Source: Phytopythium helicoides
Taxonomy: Eukaryota; Oomycota; Peronosporomycetes; Pythiales; Pythiaceae
Length of the DNA: 64,000 nucleotides
Direction: 5' to 3'
Assembly (NCBI GenBank): GCA_024867545.1
Contig: JANFNE010000052.1
Location: forward strand, 62,001 to 126,000
Shown: in pieces, positions 38,297 to 46,121 of the stretch
How positions within the stretch are numbered: the stretch's first letter is position 1
Layout of the letters: every line of letters starts with the position of its first letter
Translations under genes and position numbers: made by a program
Notes under the pieces: model-generated
What the model was told of the DNA's origin: nothing
What the model saw: the letters and a program-made list of their open reading frames with translations, nothing else
Database searches by the model: none

Positions 38297-39487
38297 TCAT
38301 GCACGCATTACTCCGGCACCATTACCCGGATGAGATGCCACTGCAACAGGAAGCTTGATTCCTGCAGCGGGTTCTTTTGTTTTCTTCTTTCCACTAGCCG
38401 ATTTAAGCGAACAGTTGAGTGCCGCAAACCGCTGACTAGAGCTCTGTTTGGCCCGAGCGTTGTGGATGTTGGGCAACACTGAGATGCCGTCTCCCGTGGC
38501 ACCAGAAGTGCGAATCTTGCTCGTCATGGCTCTTTTCGCAGTGACCAGAGAGTTCGAGAGTGTGACTACAATTCCATGAGACTCACCAAGATACTTGCCC
38601 GTGATTTCTGCTCCTTTTTTGTATGACTGAAGGCTCTGTTCGAAGTTCTTGAGGAACTCATGCTCGACACCGACATTGTGGTATGCTATCCCAAGAACTG
38701 CAATTCGGTCGAGTTTAGTAGCATCGACAGAATCGTTTCCGCCTCGTTGTCGTGGCGGACTTCCGCCGTTGTTATTGTTGTTATTGCTGCTCGGATAGCT
38801 GTTTGACAGGTGGAGTTCTTCATGGAGCAAGATGAGCGCCGATTGCGCGTGCCCGAGTGCGCTTTGGTGCTTTCCGAGCTGTGAAAGCACAGCGCACATG
38901 TTGAGGTGTGTATCAGCTCTGTTGGGAATGTTGTCAAGCTTCGATTCAATCTGCAGCGCATCTGTCAGATAGGTGAGAGCGCGGTGAAGATTGCCCTGCC
39001 GCCGATACAAGCAAGCAAAGTTGTTGAGCGTCACGGCACGTGCTGCAGGGTGTTTCTCCGTCAGAATCTCTGCCTTCTTTAACAACTCAAGCACGACTGG
39101 GTACGCTTCCTGCTGTAAATACGTCATCGCCAGTAGGTTGCACATCTCGCCGACGGTCTTGCACGCCTGCCTGACTTCGTCACTTGCGGCTCCGAAGAAG
39201 TGTTGGCGCAGCACAAGCCCCTTTTCCATGCACACGAGCGCCTCCGTGTACTTGCCCTCTCGCTGCAGTTGTGTGCTGCGGTCGTCTAACCGCTGCAATG
39301 CGAGCAGCTCCTTTTGGTTTTCAATGAAGAGCATCTCTTCCTCGTCTTGCGCTCCAGGTGTCTTGTGCGGATACCTCTTTTGAGCTTCGTCGCTCGCCTG
39401 CGGAGACACCTCTTTATCCTCCTGCTCCTGTTCGCCCACATCTAAGAGCTGCAACTCTCGCTGCGCTTCAGCGTCGTCACCCTCCAT
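38297..39487 (-). CDS. Tetratricopeptide-repeat protein (kinesin-light-chain-like TPRs)
   Basis: The ATG is at 39487; the frame extends 14 codons further only to a TTG, which I do not accept as a start. The product has 396 residues. An acidic N-terminus (EGDDAEAQRE ... EEEMLF) is followed by at least five helical pairs of TPR type, for example TLNNFACLYRRQGNLHRALTY and the pair around AYHNVGVEHEFLKNFEQSLQSY. A low-complexity insert with an Asn run encoded near 38770-38790 separates the third and fourth repeats. The C-terminus is basic and Ser/Lys-rich. TPR arrays are protein-binding scaffolds; the partner cannot be told from sequence. No frame break is seen, so this is one of the intact genes. 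It is divergent from the methyltransferase gene, with about 200 bp between start codons. Confidence 0.8.
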   Translation of the reverse strand: MEGDDAEAQRELQLLDVGEQEQEDKEVSPQASDEAQKRYPHKTPGAQDEEEMLFIENQKELLALQRLDDRSTQLQREGKYTEALVCMEKGLVLRQHFFGAASDEVRQACKTVGEMCNLLAMTYLQQEAYPVVLELLKKAEILTEKHPAARAVTLNNFACLYRRQGNLHRALTYLTDALQIESKLDNIPNRADTHLNMCAVLSQLGKHQSALGHAQSALILLHEELHLSNSYPSSNNNNNNGGSPPRQRGGNDSVDATKLDRIAVLGIAYHNVGVEHEFLKNFEQSLQSYKKGAEITGKYLGESHGIVVTLSNSLVTAKRAMTSKIRTSGATGDGISVLPNIHNARAKQSSSQRFAALNCSLKSASGKKKTKEPAAGIKLPVAVASHPGNGAGVMRA

Positions 39488-39685
39488 CGTACTCGAAGTG
39501 CTGCCTCCAAGTGACAAAGCGCAGCCCAACTTCAGTCACACACATGGCTACACTTCCCAATTTGGAGCCCTATACATAGTTAGTGCTGACGCTGAAATAG
39601 TGACACGCTCGCCACGTCAGGCAATCACTCGCATTGCATCACGTCCATCAGTCCGTCGGTCTCACTTGCACCTGACGGTCTCAGC
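39488..39685. promoter_or_regulatory. Short divergent promoter region
   Basis: Only about 198 bp separate the ATG codons of the TPR gene (-) and the methyltransferase gene (+), so both core promoters must lie here. A TCTCACTTGC sequence near 39659-39668, 18 bp before the + strand ATG, resembles the pyrimidine-rich initiator reported for oomycete genes (core TCAYTYY). No TATA box is evident. Confidence 0.35.
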
Positions 39686-40424
39686 ATGGCCGACGCCTCT
39701 CTGTTCCTGCTGTCCGTCCAGGCTCCGGTCGCTGGCCATGACGAGCTAACCGAGCAGCGAGAGCTCAAGTTCGCGTGCGACTGGGACGTGGGCATCGGCG
39801 GGTCCGTGTGGACGAGCGGCGAGGTGCTCGGCTGCTCACCTGCAGCTGGAGCGAGAGCGCTACCGCCCGCTGATCGACGGCAAGCGCGTGGTGGAGCTTG
39901 GCAGCGGCACGGGTTTCGTCGGGCTGGCGGTTGCCGCATGCTTTCGGCCGGCTCACGTGTTCCTGACGGACCTCGCGTCGCACGTGGCGTGTCTTGAGGG
40001 GAATGTCGAGCGCAACAGGGACGCGCTGCAGCCTGGCGTCCAAGTGCACGTGCGGGAGCTCGCGTGGGGACAGGCCGAGCAGGAGGAGGCGCTGCAGCAG
40101 GAGCTGCAGCAGGCCAGCGAGAGCGGGTCGGCGTGCCCCGACCTCATCATCGGCACCGACGTGGCGTACCTTCGCGAGCTGTACGCCCCGCTTCAGCACT
40201 CGCTGCGGGCGCTGGCTGCGGACCAGTCGACGCTGGTGCTGCTAGGGCTCAACCGCGCCGACACGGGGCTCGCCTTCTTCCGGCAGCTCGAGCGCGACGG
40301 CTTCGAGTACTACAAGGTGAGGGACGAGCAGCTGCCCGCCGCCTACTTTGGCAAGGACTTCGGGCTCTTTCACATCCGCCGCGCGTCTCGGTGGCGTCGA
40401 GAAGGAGGATCCAATTGCAGTTGA
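39686..40424 (+). CDS. METTL21-type protein lysine methyltransferase (one frameshift)
   Basis: This is a SAM-dependent class I methyltransferase of the family-16 type, whose members methylate lysines in chaperones and elongation factors. Motifs in order: GGSVWTSGEVL near the N-terminus, motif I VVELGSGTGFVGLA, motif II VFLTDLA, the NVERN block, post-motif DLIIGTDVAYL, and a terminal FGLFHIRR strand. The first ~50 codons (ATG 39686) and the rest are in different frames; one extra G in CTCGGCTGCTC near 39832 accounts for this, and removing it gives VLAAHLQLERE, the expected linker. The protein is about 245 residues, normal for the family. The substrate is not predictable. A pseudogene is unlikely because no other damage is seen. 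Confidence 0.85.
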
Positions 40425-41510
40425 ATGAGAACGTGTCGGCCCGCCATTGGGCCTTGAACCCTCCGTTGCGCTCCTCGGATCGTTGAAGCTCCGGTCGCCA
40501 GCGTGACACGGGGATCTTCTGGCGCCGTCCCGGAGCGCAACGCGGCGACAAAATCCACTCGCGTCGTCCCAACAGCGCGCTCCCAAGCATCAACGCATCA
40601 ACGCATCAACGTGGCGTCCTGAGGGCGCCCGGGCGCTGTTAAAAGCCGCGGAGCCGTCGTCGCCTGGCGCTGCGACGGGCGGAGCGACGTATCGCAGCCA
40701 TCGACAGGCTGCGGCGCGCCCAGCAGCGCCAGCAGAGCCCACTGTCGCTCTCGAGCCGACGACGCCTCAAGTGCTCGCGGCCCCCCCCCCATCTAAATGG
40801 CGCTCTTCAATCGAGGAGCTGCTGGTGTGGCGCACACTAGTGGCGAGGGAGAGTGGCACTTGGGGGTGACCCCCCTCCGCGTTTTGGCCCGCGCAGTATA
40901 GGAGTCCGACGCCCGACCTCCGTCCTTCTCGCGCACCCTTCGCGCACCCTTCCGCCTTCCTTCAAGTCTTCCAATGGTACGCGGGGTTACGCTCATGCGG
41001 CCGTACGGTACGCTCGCAAGGCGAACTGGCTGCTGGAGGGAGGCCATGCCATGCCGAGCCAATTCGTATAGGAAAAAAAAGGTTTCGTGGTGGTCTCCAC
41101 GAGCTCGCAGCGGTTGCGTTGTTGGGGGAGGAAAGATCGCAGTGTGTCGTCGCTTTTTGGCTCGCGAAAATGTCCCTATAAGCAAGGCTCCGGCTGCAAA
41201 GACGGCGGCAGGGTTTTTTGCGTCACGCGACGCTTTTTTCCAAGTTGCAACAAGGGCGTGCTGGTTCTATAGCATTCGCAAGTCGGTCTCGGTCGGTCGG
41301 TCGCAGGTGGGGGGTACGGTGCGTAATCCCCCTCTTTGCATACTGAAGCCAAGTGTAAATGGGCATTGAACGCTTTCTTTTCGCCTCCCATCAAGCCCCG
41401 TCGGCCGGCCCCAAAGGCGTCACTTTCCCATCGGCGGCAGCGCAAAAGATCGGCCGAGCGGCGGCCCGCGCGAGCGTCGGCGAGAGTCCAGCGGTCCTCC
41501 GGCGCGCTTG
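40425..41510. other. Intergenic region, no gene supported
   Basis: It contains a C homopolymer at about 40781-40790, three GCATCAAC repeats at 40587-40610, one TACNGTA site at 41004 and an A-run near 41070. The open frames here are short, low in complexity and mutually overlapping. Nothing further is supported. Confidence 0.5.
40587..40610 (+). repeat. Three tandem GCATCAAC units
   Basis: The 8-bp unit GCATCAAC occurs three times exactly in non-coding DNA downstream of the methyltransferase gene. Confidence 0.9.
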
Positions 41511-42380
41511 ATGACGTCGCAGGGCTGGCAGAAGCGCGTGGACAGGCACAAGGAGAGCGCGAACGCGAACCTCACGTCCTGGTTCCTCAAGACCTTCTCC
41601 TCGGGCAAGAAGACGCAGTTCCTGCGCGACCACGACGAGCAGAGCGCGCAGCTGCACGCGCGCCGACCGGCCACCACGGCGCAGCCCGCGCGCGCGCTTG
41701 GGCAGCTCAGCGCCGTCGCCAACGCGGCCAGCGGCGGCGGCGCATGGCGCGGCGACAATGAGCGCCGCACGCCGCAGAGACAGAAGAGCTTCCTGCGCCA
41801 GCAGCTCCTGGAGATGAAGCGCGCGTCCGCAGAGACGCTGCTGCGAGCGCAGCAGCAGCGGATGGACGGACAGATCACCGAGGAGCAGCTCGACGCGCTC
41901 GACAGAGAGAACCGGTTCTCGGACGACGAGGACGAGGACGTTGACTCGGACGACGAGTCCGTGCACGAGATGGACGAGGCCATGGGCGACCTGCGGCTCA
42001 GCATCGACCCGGCTGCTTCCACGAGCTCCATGGCGTCCACGGCCACGGCTTCCACGGCCACCACCGTCAATCGCAGCCACCGCAGCAGCAGCGCCACAAG
42101 CACCGGCAGCGCCGCCGGCAGGAGAAGCAAGAAGCTCTCCCGCCGCTCCAGCAGCGCGCGGTCAGAAGAGGCCAAGGACGCAGAGATCGCAGAGGCAGAG
42201 CAGCGCGCAGAGTACTCGATGGAGGTCAGCCGAAGGCTGAGCCAGGCCACGCAGCTCTACGCCGAAGCCATCTACGCGCTCGACTCGGCGCTCAACCCGA
42301 GCGAGGCGCGCCAGCCCATGCCCGAGCCGCGACCGCTGATGATCGGCACCAAGAACTCGGCCAAGAGTGAGTGGATCTAG
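41511..42380 (+). CDS. Hypothetical coiled, low-complexity protein
   Basis: The ATG at 41511 is chosen over the TTG at 41508. The product has 289 residues and ends TAG at 42378-42380. The N-terminus (TSQGWQKRVDRHKESANANL) and the segment around QKSFLRQQLLEMKRASAETL are regular and helix-forming. Then come an acidic run (DDEDEDVDSDDE), a Ser/Thr/Ala-rich linker with basic clusters, and a final helical segment (EYSMEVSRRLSQATQLYAEA). The frame is uninterrupted and its codon third positions are strongly G/C, unlike the flanks, which supports real coding. No domain is recognised. Confidence 0.65.
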   Translation: MTSQGWQKRVDRHKESANANLTSWFLKTFSSGKKTQFLRDHDEQSAQLHARRPATTAQPARALGQLSAVANAASGGGAWRGDNERRTPQRQKSFLRQQLLEMKRASAETLLRAQQQRMDGQITEEQLDALDRENRFSDDEDEDVDSDDESVHEMDEAMGDLRLSIDPAASTSSMASTATASTATTVNRSHRSSSATSTGSAAGRRSKKLSRRSSSARSEEAKDAEIAEAEQRAEYSMEVSRRLSQATQLYAEAIYALDSALNPSEARQPMPEPRPLMIGTKNSAKSEWI

Positions 42381-42934
42381 ATGGCCGGTAGAAGCGTGAC
42401 GGCGGACGAGCGCGGAGCGCGGAGGGCCGACGAGCAGCAGCAGCTCGGCCTGATCACCCAGGGCTGCTGATTTTCTCCCCAGCCCCCTCGCTTCCTCAGG
42501 AGCTCATCCCCAACAGAGTTTTGCCAGTCCGCGAGCTCCAGTGGGAGACGCTCGCACCTTTCGTGGGCTTCGTGGCGTGGAATTCGCGCCGGCGTGGCGT
42601 GTGTACATTGCGCCTCTGCGTGGGTCGGAGGAGGAAGAACGGACTATGTAAAATAGGCCCGTGTCAGCAAGTAGGAATGTTTTGAGCGGCGCTCCCGGGG
42701 CCTCCCGCTCGCTCGGTTGCGGGCGAGTGTGCGGAGGCGGGGAGTGCTCGTCGGCGGCGGGCGGAGGAAGGAGGGAATTTAGTCAGGGAGAAGTGAGCGC
42801 CGCGGTTCAATCGGAGAGACCGCGGCCGGGGGTATGAGCCGCCGCCATTGTCAATTACAGCGTTGAGAGGACAAGTAACAGCAGTAGTAAACTCGACATT
42901 CGACCAAACAATTTTGATCGCTCTGGACCCAGCT
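42381..42934. other. Intergenic region, no gene supported
   Basis: It lies between the stop of the + strand hypothetical gene and the stop of the - strand LRR gene (convergent). It is GC-rich at 42,660-42,840 with CG-dense, gene-start-like composition, but only short overlapping frames are present. Confidence 0.4.
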
Positions 42935-43696
42935 TCACGCGCTGCGCGCAAAGGCGACAAAGTGCGGGTCTTCCAAGGGGTGAGTTGTCACACGGTCGTA
43001 TCCGTCAAAGGTGAGCTTGTCCGTCTTGGTCTCAGTCATTGCGCGCCGCTGGATCTTGATGTCGAACGGCAAATACCTGACAAGAAACCACAAGAGCAGT
43101 GAGCAACTGGAAGACTTTTGGTCAAGAGAGACTGCAATGAAGCAAACTTACAAAAGCTCAAGCGTGGGGACGGACTGGAAGGCATGCTCCTCAATAATCT
43201 TGAGCGGGTTCAGATCCAGACGACTACAAGGATTATAAGAGACGATCGACCACTAATGAAACACTGCCCAATTTGCAACTCACAGAACTTTGAGCTGCGG
43301 CAGCGTTGAAGCTGTGGAGGAAAAGGACCCATCGTCGTTGCGTGCGTATCCGAGCAGCATCTCGGGCAGCACGCGTGTGAACTTGTTCCCCATGAGATAC
43401 CTGACGAATTCAGAAATTGTGAATTCTTGTTCAATAAGTGTGAGGGGAGGATCATGGGCAAAACCCACAAGTGCGTGGTCTCGAGAGGAATGTTCACCGG
43501 CACAGTCTGAAACAAAGTTAGGACACGTTTTGAAAAGAAAAATGACGCAGAGACCCACCGAAAGTCCGCGAAAGTCGCAGTAGACCGACACGCGCTGTGT
43601 GCCAACACATTGACACTCGCTCGGACAGCTTGTTGCGAGGGACGACCACATCAAAACGAGCAACACCAGCCACATGGACGCGATTGATCCCTTCAT
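42935..43696 (-). CDS. Secreted leucine-rich-repeat protein, five exons
   Basis: I reconstruct exons 43696-43559, 43506-43469, 43400-43284, 43223-43152 and 43076-42935, totalling 507 nt (168 residues). All four introns (52, 68, 60 and 75 nt) have GT-AG ends, and each splice restores frame. The N-terminus is a signal peptide (WLVLLVLMWSSLA) followed by an LRR-cap motif CPSECQC. LRR strands appear across the joins: HLYLMGNKFTRVLPEMLL, LKVLRLDLNPLKIIEEHAF and LELLYL. The last three introns sit in phase 2 inside a Leu codon, and exon 4 is exactly 72 nt, one 24-residue repeat. The last exon ends at the first TGA; its final ~40 residues do not look like LRR, so the 3' end is uncertain. It probably binds an extracellular ligand or partner; no membrane helix or kinase follows. 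Confidence 0.7.
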
Positions 43697-43963
43697 GTTG
43701 GTCAACAGCTGAAGCGACGCAGTGCAGACGGAGGGACTCTAAAACGAGTGTTCAAGTGAATGAATAAATTGCTAGCACTCGCCTTCGGCTCGCGGGTATG
43801 GCCGTGGTAAACCTGGCATCCTACGATAAAAGACGATGACTGGGAATGGAACCCAGTGGAAATGCAACAATGCCTGAGTATACAGTGCTATCTGCGGGCA
43901 ACGCTGAGCGCACCTGCAGACACTTGGCCTCTGATGTGTTTAGTTGGCGCTCGGCAAAAAACG
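43697..43963. other. Region 3' of the Fanzor gene; candidate guide-RNA segment
   Basis: No protein frame is supported. On the minus strand this directly follows the Fanzor stop. It includes the perfect hairpin CTGGG-N7-CCCAG at 43840-43856 and the sequence AGTGGAAAT at 43855-43863, which has an inverted match at 45910-45918. TnpB and Fanzor guide RNAs are usually encoded at or just past the 3' end of the gene, so this is where one would be expected. Presence of such an RNA is inference. Confidence 0.3.
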
Positions 43964-45786
43964 TTAGGTCTTGGTTGACCACGGAGCATGTAGAAGAGAA
44001 GCATCAGAGGCGTTGACGTCGCGGTTCACAGTAGTACCAAAACAGCCATTCGATCGACAATGGAGCACACTATAAACCTTGCACGTCCGCCATTCCTTGT
44101 CCGTGCTGTTCTTGACCTTGCAGAGGCGGAGACTGTACTGGTATTCTAGCTGCCGGTGGCAACGTGAGTGAAGCTTGCTGGTGCGAAACTCATCAATTGG
44201 TTGTACACGACAGTAGTTTCTCAACGTGTGCTCCAGTCTTTTGACCGGCCCCGGGGGGCACTTCTTGATGAGTCCAGAGTAATCGGTATTGCTCCAATCT
44301 CCAAATCCAACCACCGTTCGCCTGCCTGCTTGCTGGATCAGAGTTCATGTAGCTTCTTCTGCGCAAAGATGTACCGTCCAAAACACAGGTTGCGGAATCC
44401 CTTCGTCCGTGAAAATCCTAGCAGGTTTTCCATACGTGGAATAACGTATCGTGTGTGCGTTTCCAGCAACTCGAGCGACGCGGTCTTCTTCGACGGCATG
44501 TGACGCTCGGCCGTCAAAATGTCGGGCCGCCACTCCTTCCAGCAAGCTATCTTCTGGTTGCTCTTGTGGTAGCGAGCATCCTCGTAGAACTCACGAGAAG
44601 AGCAGTGGATAGTCTCGCCGTCCTGGTTGGTTGCTACAAACAGATCTCGTCTGCCAGGATCTAGGCCCCACATGACATCATAATCTTCTTCCTTGAGTGG
44701 GCGGTCTGTCGCCGGATGGGTTTTCCGCATGACGATGCTGACAGCCTTTCCGTCCGTCACGATCTCTCCTACGAACTTCTTGTTGGCTGTTTCAAACTTC
44801 TCGATATTGAAGAGACTGTGCCACCAATCGTCTGCGACAGCATTCCAATCGTCACCTAAAGGAGGCACGCGAACACCAGCACGTAGAAGTAGGCTGTGGA
44901 GCGCCGTCTTGCACATCTTGAAGTGCGAGCACTTGAACCCATTCTTTGTCGGCAGGAGACTGAACGTGCGGACCTCTGGGATGTCTTGTCGATGCTGAAA
45001 CCGGCGATTCCTCTCCTCAATGTCGGTCAGAATCATGTAGGTGAGAGGAAGCAATCTGTTAGCCTCGTCGGACAAGTAGCCGCTCTCGTTGCGCGGGATC
45101 TGCTCTCGCCAAGTCTGCACCTCGGTATCGTTGCCGTTGTAGACAGGGTCCAGGATGCTCTTGATCATGACGTAGGCCTCAGCACCATTCAAGTCATAGA
45201 CCCGCTTGATGTGACGGTGAATGCGATGGTAGAAGTTGCGTACGATCGCGTTCTTGGTGTTAGTGGCCATCATTTGGGCTGCGTTCTGCTGCCACCCAGC
45301 GGTAATCTGCCGGTTGCTTGCACGTCGAGCGTCCTCACCTCGCCAAGTGTTGTACAGCGTGACTGATTGCTGAAATGCAGGAGACCCGAGTGTGGAGTTG
45401 GCGTTGCAAACACACGATAGGCATCTGTAGAAGAAGACCTGGTTGAGTGGCTCCACTGCATCGCCCAGCTGACACATCCGAACGGCGTGGATGTTGGCGA
45501 GGACGTAAGCCTCCAGCACGGCCTGGTCCATATCCGCCAGCACGGACTCCCACGGCAAAGTCATGGCCTCATCGCTCTCGCAAAACGCCTTGAGCAACGT
45601 CTTGACGCACACAAGCGAGGATTTGGCGTTAGCTGCGTCACGAGCTTCGACTTTGGCTCGTCGCCTCTTTGACTGACTCTTGCGTGGTTCTGCACTGCGC
45701 TTCTTCCTTTTAGACTTAGCACCGCCTGACGTCGGACAAGCTGCACGTGTTGTCACCACAGCGCCAATGCCGGGTACCCCAGCCAT
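43964..45786 (-). CDS. Fanzor (eukaryotic TnpB-like RNA-guided nuclease), one frameshift
   Basis: The ATG is at 45786 with an in-frame TAA just upstream; about 600 residues in total. A Lys/Arg-rich nuclear-localisation stretch (KSKRKKR ... SKRRRAK, residues 24-45) precedes a long helical recognition part. The RuvC-like nuclease follows: motif I MWGLDPGRRD (Asp codon 44661-44659), motif II region VVGFGDWSN, then the hallmark IDEFRTSK, a zinc-ribbon (SRCH ... HCRSNGC) and motif III VNRDVNAS (Asp codon 44020-44018). This order is diagnostic for the TnpB/Fanzor family, and IDEFRTSK is typical of Fanzor1. Near 44338-44346 (between motifs I and II) the frame changes by one lost base or a duplicated CT; repair gives HELIQQAGRRTVVGFGD. 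The usual first zinc Cys after TSK appears as His. The gene is flanked by the LRR gene (3') and the TIR gene. It could be a decayed transposon passenger or a recently active copy with a sequence error. Confidence 0.85.
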
Positions 45787-46121
45787 TAACCCTTAGTGCA
45801 CATGAGGTATCCCGTACTGGCATCTCGGTGCAATGGTTTTGGGCACGCGTCCAGGGACATGAGATGGCTATGCAACTCCACCAGCGCCCGTATGTGAACG
45901 CCGGTGGATATTTCCACTCACGGAATGCTTGAAGTCGCGCGATTTGGGTTGTCTGTCACCACCGTCGGCTCCTTGGTCTCCGTCGTCTCCGTCTTCTTTC
46001 GCTGGCGCCAAAAGCCTGAGCTCCCTTCACCTTCTTGCTCACACGAACATTCTGTGGTGCTCATGAAAACGAATAAATTAAAAAATACTTTGTGATTTCC
46101 TAGTTGAAGGTCTGACTTCCT
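45787..46121. other. Intergenic, 5' flank of the Fanzor gene
   Basis: No gene is seen. It contains the palindrome GTGGATATTTCCAC at 45904-45917, which overlaps ATTTCCACT (45910-45918), the inverted partner of 43855-43863. No obvious target-site duplication flanks the pair. Confidence 0.3.

Noticed and set aside
39485..39529. N-terminal MGCALS, an apparent myristoylation/palmitoylation motif on the TPR protein.
   Set aside because: The codon at 39529-39527 is TTG, not ATG. The first real ATG is at 39487, so the motif is a translation-table artefact.
43838..43910. Possible tRNA on the minus strand, because GGGTTCCATTCCC resembles a T-arm.
   Set aside because: No acceptor stem of matching sequence is found about 48 nt upstream and no A-box is recognisable; only the short hairpin remains.
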